DNA from: JANQPC01 sp039208375
GTDB taxonomy: Bacteria; Pseudomonadota; Alphaproteobacteria; Rhodobacterales; Rhodobacteraceae
Length of the DNA: 64,000 nt
Assembly (NCBI GenBank): GCA_039208375.1
Contig: JBCCRC010000002.1
Span: 1 to 64,000 of the forward strand
Reading direction: 5' to 3'
Below are positions 44,401 to 49,338 of the stretch, in pieces (position 1 is the first letter of the stretch; every line of letters starts with the position of its first letter). Made by a program: the position numbers and the translations under genes. The notes below the pieces were generated by a model, which saw only the letters and a list, made by a program, of their open reading frames with translations, was not told the DNA's origin and ran no database searches.

Positions 44401-47089
44401 TCAGATTGAAGGAGCGCTCGCGGTCAACGATTTCAGCCCGATCGCCTCGTTCGGCGCTGGCGGTGGCGGCGTCGTCTCGACAGTCGTCCAAGTAGTGGGT
44501 GATACCCTCAACATCGAGTTCCTGAACAACAACGTTCAGAACGCGATCGTCAACGGGATCGAAATCATCGAAGGCGGCCTGAACCCGATCAACGGGGGCG
44601 GCACGGTGAACCCGCCGTCAGATCCGGCAGATGCTCTTGAGGTTCTTGGTGTTGATGACGGTGACTTCGACGGCATCGTCCAAGGTGTGGCGGTCGACAG
44701 CACCAACAATGGCGGCAGCAACGGCTCGGTCGTGCTGACCATCATGGATGGCAACAACACCGTCGACTCGTCGAACTTCGGTGACAACTCGCTTCAACTC
44801 ACCAACACCGGTGACAAAGAAGTGGCGGCTGTCTTCATCGACATCCGGAACGCCGTGTTCGGGGACATGGTCTTCGACAATGACGGGACCGGCGGTGACA
44901 CGGCCTCGGCTATCTTCGAAATTGACGGGGACGATGGCACAGGCGCCTTCTTTACCGGTGCAAACGGTGTTGGTGGTTCCAATGACGACAACCTGTTCTT
45001 CGAAGGGCCGACACCACTGGCAGATACCTCCGGTGAAGGGTCGTCGAACATCAGCGGCGGCTATCGTGGCCTACTGATCCGCTTCGACGGCTCAGACGGC
45101 GGCTTCGACGGCGGCGAAACAGTCGGCTTCTCGGGCGATGGGGATGGCAACTCGCTTGCCGGCTTCTCCTCTGGCCTGCTGAACCCCAACAACGTCACCT
45201 CGAACGGCTTCGATACTGGTGGCCAGTCTGGCGCAGAGCTTGTGGGATCTACGTTCACGGTGCTCTTCGCCGACGGTACGACGGCGACGGGCCACCTGGG
45301 CAGCGATACCACGCAAGCGGGTGCTGCGGGCGAGGCTGTGCAGGGCCGGCCGGAAAGCACGGCAACCCTTTCGGTCTCCACCGGAACGGGCATCTTCGCC
45401 TCCGGCCAGGTGGGCACCTATGGGGGCGAGGTGCCGGTGATCACGGTGTCCGGTGCCCCGGGCGACGTGGTGCGAGTCACGCTCCATAAGGGCTTCCAGC
45501 CCACAGATGCGTCGGCCGGCGGTTCGCCTGATCTGGTGGCCGACGTCATCCAGGCGCGGCTGGATGAGAACCACTCTGACTTCGCCGTCAACAATGCCTT
45601 CGATGTGCAGACGGTAGACGTCACCATCGGGGCGGGCGGCACTGCCGTGGTTCCTGCAAGTGCGTTCGACTACGTCAACACCGACAGCGGCGAGAGCTTT
45701 GCCGGCGATGACGTTCAGCCGATCGCACTGACAGCCGCGGTGGTGGTTCCGGTCAGCGATAGCGGGGCCATCAACGGATCTGGTGCCAGCGATCTGGTGC
45801 CAAGCGGCCCGGTGAGCCAGCCCATCTATCTGACCAACCCGACGCAAACCCCGGTCGACGGATCGGGCGGAGGCGGACAGCCTGTAGATGGGTACTTCGA
45901 AATCCAAGGATCGGGGAACAACACGTTCTTCAAGATCCAGATCGAAGATCCCAACGGAACGGGTGCGGGCACTGATCCTGACGGAAAGTGGAACTACCTC
46001 ACTTCCGCCGATGGGGACGGCAACCAATCCGGCTTCCAGGGAGATGGCTACTATCTCTTCGGGTCAGACAGCTCGACCGCCATTGAAGGGGCAACGGGCG
46101 ATCGCCTTGAATACACGATCTTCGTGCCCGAGGATGCTCTGGGCGTCTACAACTTCGGCTTCATCGTCTCGCGGGATGGGGATTTTGCCGGGGATCAGCA
46201 GAACGATCTGTGGCTTAACTTCAAGCACGCCGAAGACCCCGGAAACGGGGACATTGAGGAGTTCCTCACCGGCAACGGTACAAACGAAGCAGAGCCCCTG
46301 TCGAACGGCTTCATCAAGGTCTTCGGTGGCCCCAACAACGGCAACTGGGGCCAAACCGGTAGTGTTGATGGCGCCCCGGCTAACTTCGGCGCTGCGATCA
46401 ACATCACCGAAGCTGGCCTCTACACGATCCAGATCGAGGGCCGGAGCCAGGGCTTCCACGTGGACTACTTCGAACTCTACAAGGGTTCGAACCCAGGTGG
46501 CGGGGCGTCGAACTCGGCCTTTATCGAAGGCGATCCCGACGTTGGCGGTGGCGGCGGAGGTGGCACGCCCGGTGCAGATCTCGTCATCCCGATCGATGCG
46601 TCTTCGGACGACTATGAGGAGTTCGGCACTAGCGGAAGCTCGGATCTGGAATTTGGCCTCAACGGTGGTGCGCTACAGTATGTCGGGTTGCGCTTCGACG
46701 GCATCGACATCCCCGATGGAGCCACGATTACCGACGCCTACCTGCAGTTCGAGGCTTTCGAAGACAGCGATGTTGCCTCGTCCTTTACGATCCAGATCGA
46801 AGACACCGAGAACGCGGTGACCTATGGCGACAGCAACACGCCTGCGGATCGGACATACTTGGCCGATGACATCGATTGGGACGATGTCGAAGTATGGGTC
46901 GATGGCGGCACCTATCGCACACCCGATCTCACGGCTCTCATCCAGGCCGTAATCGGCAGCGATGGTGTCAGCGATGGAGCCTTCGGCTTCCTCATCGAAG
47001 GGTCGGGCAGCCGGGCGGCCCATGCCTTCGATGGCCCAGGCGCGGAACCGGAGCTGGTGATCATCTTCGATGACGACAGCATCGCCTGA
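29498..47089 (+). CDS. Giant multi-lectin surface/secreted protein, probable type I secretion substrate (5,863 aa)
   Basis: I found no signal peptide and no cysteine in reading the protein; it is strongly acidic. Domains in order: a beta-propeller like soluble glucose/sorbosone dehydrogenases (about 20-690; ALVWGPDGRLYVTEQDGDI, SAGYRNAYDVEV); a thrombospondin-3-like Ca loop (from 695) leading into a lectin-like domain to about 1006; an RTX-like stretch (1025-1165); malectin 1 (1174-1380); an Ig-like domain; malectin 2 (1513-1700); Calx-beta (1705-1815); a PPC-like domain (1820-1998); a Calx-like domain; malectin 3 with an EF-hand-like insert (2121-2286); Calx-beta; a second Ca-loop/lectin unit (2408-2720); Calx and cadherin-like domains; CBM6-like domains at 3182, 3518 and 3954 separated by cadherin/putative-Ig domains; malectin 4 (4326-4511) and 5 (4859-5027); a CBM-like domain (5465-5664); and a C-terminal beta domain (5693-5863). 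The open frame is uninterrupted over 17.6 kb. It follows the secretion genes and probably acts as a calcium-dependent, glycan-binding matrix protein or adhesin. The N-terminal propeller could be enzymatic or purely structural. Confidence 0.92.
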   Translation: MPVTNDFSASELDLNGNSIGSPTALVWGPDGRLYVTEQDGDIKILTVEFGDKDPTDGDPTNSFYVSDFELNTLVKQVPNHNDDGSDGGSTVRQVTGIDVTQQYDANGDPVFFDGVPAVVMYVTSSDNRIGAGGGGNDANIDTNSGVITRLTQTESGWEAVDIVRGLPRSEENHATNGLEVIQEVDGNGQLISERMIVASGGNANTGAPSNNFAGQQEQPYSAAILEIDLLEIRAIEAADGPKVDDGREYVYDMPTLDDPTRDEPEGDPFGGNDGLNSAKLLADGPVQIYSAGYRNAYDVEVTEDGRVFTYDNGANNNWGGRPAGEDQDGDVDSVEVESGTPPGYISTNLFVEDNEEIDGNFNPQNWDQLHEVTRSDDLNGRSLSAGEGGAQTYLWDHPDLGQLTLVYGGHPNPTRAEGARAGILYSPESGVGNAKLMVSNVGVDDGSGTGTLTSDFLEVVDWLSSIGYSDAFINETVVALDPGVTYSDTFAPGFGGAGPTGRPTTTDVFSLVEDANGPIGLPADIGEIVNAVNPIEGNYLEAGFTDGALDTGKGSVNGLTEYTSTIFDDAGQAQMQGALFAASLNQGQYYIIGRDMDNGGVVETATTTSGNGGAGSTPRTVADDKDFLQSGGAPLGLASIGDDLIPHGGDTAFRGTVWAAIYKQNGPVIEIFQPGDPEDNPLLGVNNYAGQEPSDPTDNDLDGVDDINDPFEFDADNGVDLAAGETYVLNFSQVDLAGIPEFSGTIGDTGLMGAALDGVTPNRDAKTLADGFTDPADLEDGLFDNAGNIIPGGNAPILQIKSVVDGTAVGTANTLRDGLHTGVKLADDVQRLVAEVEIFNWWADQPGGGRISGITFGDGTQSNFLRFVFGDIGGGNLGLEVGLETDDNYVVLGTSADTAFVDALESGGATANQKKVTLQLEISDIGGGYDITANFKVNGETDFTSVPLSPATLPEGVLRQVLDGTYTISDDDTTLPSGAAIGIVAEKDDGVSFTTVDFDVIRIEGIGNEIVANDEAAAEAPGTAGDDTVLYTGPEATIDLDDSVENFDGSGSAADWDLVGTSADNDITVGEGANVVTTGEGVDRVIGTKSSLDGDEVTDFAAGDTVVIEDGSLADATNVIYTAGSAILNVNGTTITFSGPDFESFDPATGPEIFAFAQTDEGLEITRADLEEVVYRVNAGGETITALDDGPDWQSDAGFFNGSGPVNITDTAGSTFTNALTDSEDEIEFAPDVDGTVVPWELFVNERSENTPGGAEMTYNFDVVAGTTYKITLYFTENWNNIFTAPERVFDVAVEGNVPAEFNDIHPLREATDFVDGAGAPLPSFPNGTQDEKQPYLGVAFKKEFTYTATDDVLSLAWQHNALTGVQNPKINAIEITQVGLSAPVEDVTPPVVASIVVEDSLSDQDSPRDVTVTLTDETAFDIATFSGLDGTELDFTGITPAGVSTPLITLSPDQKTATLVYSIDPPSDTNAWPTGTFSVAVAANTFFDAAANDAEAASFDFTFAEPAQPGQVVLAVNAGGVAVDGAAYGLPGVTFEADTAAAPHPTVDVSNTTTGSGNNTNNSGADDVPFDGVPVPDTVFTSERWGNDFQYDVPLANGTYIVDLYFAETFQGLPGSGLAGGVGSRIFDVSIEGETVLDDYDLFDDGDGILGNGAGAPATKIIKSYEAEVVDGVLTIALDTVGGDGADNAKISAFVVRVPEAGVTASITGDATVAEDAGTATYTVTLSEDPTETTNVTIDVTSGSADVPGDAEATGGGTQITLTFEPGGALSQDFTVDISEDTLPELDETFDVTMSGLPVTSGAAGAVTTTIEANDGPVDSVDGVPTIEGDFSDDGLTPTDLGTLATGDTLIVASQQGDSAPGGRERDYFTFTVAEGEVLTGIILQDWVTAEGGTAQAFIGIQAGGQVTTDPVTFDNSGDLLGGYIYNSGDEENPATSNDGNLLTVEALGAGSAQGVQFGDGSGFTPPLPAGQYTIWLNQGGDISTATLRLVTEVPGTSVTIEVTGGESVLENGDFGTTELGFDLAASDNFNGDIEVVYDLLTETGLTQTVSFVDGVGRLTVDVPNDNVDDGDDIISLVQLVSGTDLTSALTVAISDAGDGTASVVTEDDGGTSGPTKGDFIFGINAGAVGQGPVVDTNGNTYDAIVETEWVGNPFAPGAANELDYDGDGDVDNDDELYDSELFGGNTSPNLSFTRSGIDAGEYILTLKFAEIFADEAGARVATFTVNGVEVITDLDIWSQVGQYAALDIDIPVTIEDSGDGTGTLTIVGDPSADNAKISALALYDLVPSTDVVVSVADIEAAEDGGPADIVFTRTGPTDEALTITFALSDGTAIAGTDYTVPASNTVTFGIGETEATVPVDLIDNGEESVSGNLTFDVTITDATVPSGGPVQLGDGDATVTILDDEFVDPADIDGDGILNIDDPFAYDATNGAGRVLSVGGEFTQDFNTDTTDPFDANGGFSGILVNQGFDYPGSSEEDPYGDRTSGAPGVDISGGRLNIVSRELDAFAGGTGDNNTLADGYQSAVDVSALTSFEVVSRASSDQFVSTTANSGGFEQFGVSLGAGGVDDFVKLVISDNNNTNQGGNNIVRVQLAHNGSLEGGEVNYGIGTADGPTVDLSLVGDYEFRLIVDRSAGDNGQVSGVVNFYAAADGALLESFDVPPANIAAGSSLIAAMDGANPLTGGAGGLAYGVFVSEWAGGAANTITANYDFLTIRALDEATLSVAAPVDPVVESGDADTTSVAFTLSAPGFNGLLDIDFTVNGAPLSAAAVEFVDGVATLAVEVANDDLANGDEAVTVVLTGASNGFLTVDATAAETTVAEDDAAPVAVADTAVTVEDQPITFNPALNDTDADTDPSLLTVTSATVVSPIDAGVVLNPDGTVTVTPTSGFVGDIVFDYTVEDPAGNAAQGSATVTVSDAALVSIADAETKVETGDTGFVSLVFPLTVFPATEGEVEVTYTVDGVEVTATVTFDAQGQASLTVDVPNDDEVGADEFTDVALVSIATPGFKVDTSAGASEAAGRVIEDDLVTLDIKVDEDIPVGSAADPYELPEGVETIDTSDSNQPTTLVGNEEDNTFTLGDGPDKVDLQRNGGADTVTGTADALDGTEIANASDDDQVVIVGGENAVIVDVQQGSTEVLIDVDGDTSTTTDQITIIYAEDNLNPTLENGILSITADPLQTFRIQAENFDAATGWDTQGQGAADGDVAFLPFGGTQGEATYNLGGVIPPGTYTVVIGYFDEDDGESPVGLSITSDTGADFSASFVMDDPTGGDAAQAESFRTKAYANVEVGENGVLTLTGTQDKGEFVRIDYIEFLDFGGIIPGNTAPYAPFGIADQAVDELGAFELNIRNLFVDDELEDLTQLTFLVTSALPDGVTFDNGVFGGAPTVPGDYDITVVASDGNLASQPVTFTLAVADINQTPELSAPISDQLIGLNEAVNLDASTAFFDGDGDDLTFSIEGNVPEGIEFDEDTGVFTGAPINAVGSFQVTVTATDPDGESASDTFLFNVSDQQVRDPIRLEAEDATLNSGFFVPQTETDRIRVLIDGSGEATFDLTDVPEGEYQLRIAHWDESDGAGTLSLSLLSGGVETLIESFVLDDDATSSAAADDPSFRVKTLDGTITIADGDEIKLNGVSDLFEYLRVDYIELVPVISNPNFAPSETVDGVGDVDVPGLVEVVGNVADGFQDPDGDALTYALVTGPEWLTVDPATGDLSGTPTEEGDFEVTVSAEDAANNPGVLATSTFTISVEIPANLPPVLDFPIGPISVNQGELLEESVTFTDPEQGTVSYRLGEGAPTWLTIDQFGALSGTPGPDDIGTDIPVTVIATDLDGVEGSVELLVTVENVNDAPTLGTALEDQAAVAGQPFSYVLPADAFVDPDVPFGDTLEYTATLANGDPLPAWLSIDPVTGELTGTPPADVELSVVVTATDDGGLSVAAAPFTIDVDNFAVPTDPVQIEAEDFSGLPTAQNYEVNNLSGASGSQIIRIDGLTQGVVTHDLSEYAGNSYKIAVTFIDETDGTATARVLVDGVELGTWVFDGTNGEQLDPGALEGDFAQPGNYRMLELDTPFGVTDTSVLTVEVQADRGEFGRIDYVTLVPAELPEENEAPTAVTVTPVVPELPEDTDTTAAVKVADILVSDDDLGTNVLSLAGADAASFDIVGTELFLVAGTALDFETKPAFDVTVQVDDAEVGDPLVDAFADFTLAIGDVNEAPVISVTPVITEILEDADTTAATKVADILVSDDALGTFELNLTGDDAALFEIATDGVTGDISLNLIAGALLDLANNPQLDVTVELDDPTIGVEVTEAAIPVVLTVTDGTTTTEDEVVLRINAFGALVAANDGGPDWQADLKDDLGTAPNENNQYLTLESGDAAQDRGDVQGYSGDAGLVPAEVPVDVLNTARSSNAPFSYDIPVGDLGGPGEFEVKLYFAELFGGNQTAGNRIFDIEVEGSSPGELNNYDPSVQSGGGDLQVVSYDVTVNDGTLNIRFAQDAVDGADNPIINAIEIVRKGEVVTGPSDGQALFTANAGATSVLGTSTFGANAMQIENQSANDVSITKVIIDLADTMIPDTGFDTQTEEEGGPIGDSANKPFELDGGTVGLTADNFTVTMGDEIIDPQTGGEGNNQLILDFAPGTFAVGDLLSFSIDIDPFTATSGPIGGAVAGFEIAGGTVTVEFDDGSTATTAITPPDDTLAGRALVKAGQPDLGEPTLTLGDGTTDARVVNQANLPITIDAGVENANGTARVFILDTAFVSNGSSVSADPPATAPNGIQGNNAQKVANVVEVQLDENGVFNGTIPMTRSTTQEASANGNLGVNYFSAGVVDQNGEVTQISDTLVVEYDPSANVPPVGGGGGSAPGDALLRINAFGPEIAVADGPNWLEDTTANPLYFTGPQNRGDTDPTPATPGLTDVPNAIFATARSDDAPFAYNIPVSDLPGIQAGDTVTVNLYFAEASDAVGLQSPTSRIFDVQIEGALAVNDFSPIASFGAGGGGVVSTVVQVVGDTLNIEFLNNNVQNAIVNGIEIIEGGLNPINGGGTVNPPSDPADALEVLGVDDGDFDGIVQGVAVDSTNNGGSNGSVVLTIMDGNNTVDSSNFGDNSLQLTNTGDKEVAAVFIDIRNAVFGDMVFDNDGTGGDTASAIFEIDGDDGTGAFFTGANGVGGSNDDNLFFEGPTPLADTSGEGSSNISGGYRGLLIRFDGSDGGFDGGETVGFSGDGDGNSLAGFSSGLLNPNNVTSNGFDTGGQSGAELVGSTFTVLFADGTTATGHLGSDTTQAGAAGEAVQGRPESTATLSVSTGTGIFASGQVGTYGGEVPVITVSGAPGDVVRVTLHKGFQPTDASAGGSPDLVADVIQARLDENHSDFAVNNAFDVQTVDVTIGAGGTAVVPASAFDYVNTDSGESFAGDDVQPIALTAAVVVPVSDSGAINGSGASDLVPSGPVSQPIYLTNPTQTPVDGSGGGGQPVDGYFEIQGSGNNTFFKIQIEDPNGTGAGTDPDGKWNYLTSADGDGNQSGFQGDGYYLFGSDSSTAIEGATGDRLEYTIFVPEDALGVYNFGFIVSRDGDFAGDQQNDLWLNFKHAEDPGNGDIEEFLTGNGTNEAEPLSNGFIKVFGGPNNGNWGQTGSVDGAPANFGAAINITEAGLYTIQIEGRSQGFHVDYFELYKGSNPGGGASNSAFIEGDPDVGGGGGGGTPGADLVIPIDASSDDYEEFGTSGSSDLEFGLNGGALQYVGLRFDGIDIPDGATITDAYLQFEAFEDSDVASSFTIQIEDTENAVTYGDSNTPADRTYLADDIDWDDVEVWVDGGTYRTPDLTALIQAVIGSDGVSDGAFGFLIEGSGSRAAHAFDGPGAEPELVIIFDDDSIA
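31580..37655 (+). repeat. Duplicated Ca-loop plus lectin-like domain within the giant gene
   Basis: Two units start with an aspartate-rich thrombospondin-3-like loop: DNDLDGVDDINDPFEFDADNG-type at 31580-32515 and DIDGDGILNIDDPFAYDATNG-type at 36720-37655 (key residues are the alternating Asp followed by DDPF). Each continues into about 300 residues of beta-rich sequence. The two copies are diverged at DNA level, so they are old duplications rather than recombination-active repeats. Confidence 0.6.
33017..44577 (+). repeat. Five dispersed malectin-like domains within the giant gene
   Basis: Copies are at about 33017-33640, 34034-34596, 35860-36355, 42473-43030 and 44072-44577. Each begins with a strand such as VYRVNAGG, VLAVNAGG, FGINAGA or LRINAFG, contains an aromatic centre such as VDLYFAETF or VKLYFAELF and RIFDVSIEG or RIFDIEVEG, and ends with an NAKISAF- or NAIEI-type strand. 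Malectin domains bind di- and oligosaccharides in characterised proteins. Binding here is inferred from family. Confidence 0.75.
39041..41790 (+). repeat. Three CBM6-like carbohydrate-binding domains within the giant gene
   Basis: Copies are at about 39041-39448, 40049-40450 and 41357-41790. Each starts with an IQAENFD / LEAEDA / IEAEDFSG strand and ends with a RIDYIEF / RVDYIEL / RIDYVTL strand, the frame of CBM6/CBM35-like folds. Between them lie single cadherin-like or putative-Ig domains marked by LSGTPTEEGDFEVTVSA-type motifs. Confidence 0.65.
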
Positions 47090-47445
47090 TCGTTCACGAA
47101 GTGATCGATGACAAACGCGGGGGCAGGCCACCAGCTGGTCTGCCCTCGCGGCGTTCGAAGGCTGGGGTTTGACAACCTGTGGCACCTATTTCAGGCACGG
47201 GACCTTACGGCATGCCTCGCACCGTTCGCCCGAAGGATTTCGGGGCCGGCTGACTAGATCTTTCCCCAAGGGTGTCGGAGCAAGGCGGTGCAAAAAACCA
47301 GCCTGAGTGCCAACACGAGACCTAGCGAAGCCATCGAACGCGGGCAGAGCCGCGGCAAAGCCTGTTTTCTGCGCGCTTGGCTCGCGTGGTGCGCGCAAAG
47401 AGTTGCTAAAGGCTCCCGGCGCAGCCGATGCGGCATGTCGTTCGT
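47090..47445. other. Convergent intergenic region after the giant gene
   Basis: This 356-nt gap lies between the 3' ends of the giant gene and the AbrB-like gene. It contains one strong stem-loop (47116-47150, listed separately). The rest shows no coding character, RNA gene or repeat that I can recognise. Confidence 0.5.
47116..47150 (+). terminator. Stem-loop terminator of the giant gene
   Basis: Positions 47116-47129 pair with 47137-47150 over 14 bp with two G-U pairs (CGCGGGGGCAGGCC against GGTCTGCCCTCGCG), leaving a 7-nt loop. It begins 26 nt after the stop codon. The U-tract is poor (GCGTTCG), so termination may need help, but position and strength fit a transcript end. Confidence 0.65.
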
Positions 47446-48474
47446 CTAGCCGGGCGGCCCTGATTGAAAGAACCTGGCCGCAATCGGCGCGCCCAGAATA
47501 ACGGTCACGATCCGTAAGACGTGATGCGCGATCACAAATGCCATGTCGGCCCCGGCGATCAGCGCAAGGATGGTCATTTCGGCTTGGCCCCCCGGTGCGA
47601 AGGCCAAGAGCGCCTCCATTGGCGGAGCGAGTTGAAAGAGGTAGATTATTTCAACAAAGATTGCCGAAAGTGCCAACAGGATTAGGCAGAAGCCAAGAGC
47701 AGCGGTCACATCCCGGCGCAATTCGCTGCCGGTAATGCCAGAATACTTTGCGCCGACTGTCATCCCGATGAAGAATTGCGCGGCCCAGATCGCTTCAACC
47801 GGGGGCCGATGCTCCAAAATGCCTGCCAGCGCCAGAATGCCCGCAAGAATCATCGGGCCGAGGATAGATGCCCCAAAAAGGCCGATCCTCTTGGCAACCT
47901 GCCAACCTGCGAGCCCCGCAAATACCATCAGCGCCAGCTGCGATAGCGGCAGGGTTGCGGCCGGGACGCCGGGTGGATTGCTCAAATCAACCCCCCAGTA
48001 GCCCTTCAGGATGAATGGCAAAGCCACGACGATCGCCAACACCCGCGTGGCGTGGATCAAAGACAAGGCGCGCACGTCACCGCCCGCCTCTTCGCCGAAA
48101 GCAAGCATATCCTGAAGCCCGCCGGGCATGGCGGAGTAGTAGCTCGTGGCGAAGTCAAATCCCCAAAGGCGTTGGAAGTAGGGAACGCCTATCAAGCCGA
48201 CCAGGGCTATCATGATGGGCACGAGCACCAGTGTCGTCCACATCGCCGCCAGGCTTGCAACAAGCGCTGCAGTAAATGTGGCTCCGACGGCGACCCCGAG
48301 GACAGAACGCATTGCGTTGTTCAAAACAGGAATGCCGGCCATCGGAACACCAAGAAGGGCGGCGAACAGGCAGGCAAAGATCGGGCCCAGGAGCCAGGGA
48401 AGCGGGAGTTGCAAGTAGTGGAAGGCGGCAACGCCAAGCCCCGCGATGATATGGCTTCCGATGATCTGCGTCAT
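47446..48474 (-). CDS. AbrB family membrane protein (Gram-negative duplicated AbrB type, 342 aa)
   Basis: This inner-membrane protein has about ten helices in two homologous halves, the first with PWLLGPIFACLFAALLGVP and the second with GASILGPMILAGILALAG. The motif YYSAMPGGLQDMLAFGEEAG and its counterpart LAFAPGGQAEMTILAL are diagnostic of the family once labelled putative ammonia monooxygenase and now AbrB family (TIGR03082-type). These proteins are not related to the AbrB DNA-binding regulator. The function is not established, though transport is suspected from topology. The ATG at 48474 overlaps the stop of the GntR gene by 4 nt, so the regulator and this protein are translated together. 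Confidence 0.88.
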   Translation of the reverse strand: MTQIIGSHIIAGLGVAAFHYLQLPLPWLLGPIFACLFAALLGVPMAGIPVLNNAMRSVLGVAVGATFTAALVASLAAMWTTLVLVPIMIALVGLIGVPYFQRLWGFDFATSYYSAMPGGLQDMLAFGEEAGGDVRALSLIHATRVLAIVVALPFILKGYWGVDLSNPPGVPAATLPLSQLALMVFAGLAGWQVAKRIGLFGASILGPMILAGILALAGILEHRPPVEAIWAAQFFIGMTVGAKYSGITGSELRRDVTAALGFCLILLALSAIFVEIIYLFQLAPPMEALLAFAPGGQAEMTILALIAGADMAFVIAHHVLRIVTVILGAPIAARFFQSGPPG

Positions 48475-49118
48475 CCGCGCATGACTTTCAGGCGATACCT
48501 AAGAGAGGTTTGAAGATGCGCGTCGGCTGCTGCCCCGGCGGCTTCTATATCTCTCGCACGAAGCGCCTCGATGATCTGCCCGTGCTGACGCGCCACGGTT
48601 GCGACACGTTCTGCATCCGCCAATGTTGTTGGCCCGAGGAGCATGAGCGCATTATTCATCGCGCGTGTCGCCTCCAGCAGAAATCTGTTGCGCGCCGCGA
48701 GATAGATCGCCCCGTGAAAGCTCTGGTTCATCGCGGCGGCGCGGGGGCCGCCTGCAACGGCATCGGCAATGTCCCTATTGATACGCGCCAGTGCATCGAT
48801 CTCCGCATCTGCGGCGTGTTTTGCGGCCATTTGCGCCGCCGTCCGTTCCAACACAAGCCGCATCTCGTAGAGCTCCACCACTTCTGTCTGGCCAAGGGTG
48901 CGAACGACCGCTCCAACGCGCGGCCGGTGCTCAACGATGTTGTCGGCCTCGAGGCGGCGCAATGCCTCGCGCACCGGTGTTCTTGAAAGCGCTAGCCGGT
49001 CCGCCACTTCGATCTCGCGCAACCGGTCGCCCGGCTGATAAACGCCGCTCTCAATTGCCTGCATCAGCTTAAAAAATGCGCGCTCCCCTTGAGAGAGCTC
49101 TGAGAATTCGTCGGGCAT
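48471..49118 (-). CDS. GntR family (FCD/FadR-type) transcriptional regulator (215 aa)
   Basis: This is a dimeric DNA-binding regulator. The winged HTH covers about residues 10-75 (PGDRLREIEVADRLALSRTP, VREALRRLEADNIVEHRPR), followed by the helical FCD effector domain with metal- or carboxylate-site residues (YEMRLVLERTAAQMAA, FHGAIYLAARN, VARQHGQIIEALRARD). The frame opens to an ATG at 49157, but that codon lies inside a perfect palindromic operator at the expected transcription start, so the ATG at 49118 is preferred although its ribosome-binding site is weak. It is cotranscribed with the AbrB-family membrane gene and is probably autoregulated. The effector is unknown; FCD members usually sense organic acids or sugar acids. 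Confidence 0.92.
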   Translation of the reverse strand: MPDEFSELSQGERAFFKLMQAIESGVYQPGDRLREIEVADRLALSRTPVREALRRLEADNIVEHRPRVGAVVRTLGQTEVVELYEMRLVLERTAAQMAAKHAADAEIDALARINRDIADAVAGGPRAAAMNQSFHGAIYLAARNRFLLEATRAMNNALMLLGPTTLADAERVATVARQHGQIIEALRARDIEAAGAAADAHLQTSLRYRLKVMRG

Positions 49119-49136
49119 CACCGCGGCTATGCAGAG

Positions 49137-49158
49137 TTTGTATCCGTTTGGATACAAA
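49137..49158. promoter_or_regulatory. Palindromic GntR operator
   Basis: TTTGTATCC (49137-49145) and GGATACAAA (49150-49158) form a perfect 9-bp inverted repeat around a 4-bp spacer. It covers the predicted transcription start of the gntR gene. The TGTATCC/GGATACA arms resemble known FCD-type GntR sites. Autorepression is the natural reading. Confidence 0.7.
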
Positions 49159-49160
49159 TT

Positions 49161-49189
49161 GATTTAGTCAGCACGTTTTAAAAAGTCAA
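49161..49189 (-). promoter_or_regulatory. Predicted gntR promoter
   Basis: On the minus strand TTGACT (49184-49189) and TAAATC (49161-49166) are 17 nt apart. Transcription would start near 49154, inside the operator 49137-49158, giving a leader of about 35 nt before the ATG at 49118. Confidence 0.5.
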
Positions 49190-49338
49190 AGCGTACCAAC
49201 ACAATCGGCTAGAAAAGAGCGTCGCCTGTCCAATTGCCGCGTTCGGTCTGGCCATACGGCGCCGCCCTCGCTACCGTGGGGCCACGGATCTGCAAACCTT
49301 CCTCTCTGTGTACTGCTCCACTAGCCGAGGGAAAACGC

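Noticed and set aside
33017..44577. Repeats in the giant gene considered as a DNA-level repeat array or CRISPR-like structure
   Set aside because: Repetition is at the protein-domain level with diverged DNA and irregular spacing; no short identical repeats with spacers are present.
49119..49157. Upstream ATG of the GntR gene
   Set aside because: It lies within the palindromic operator at the predicted transcription start, so it would not be on the mRNA or would lack a leader.
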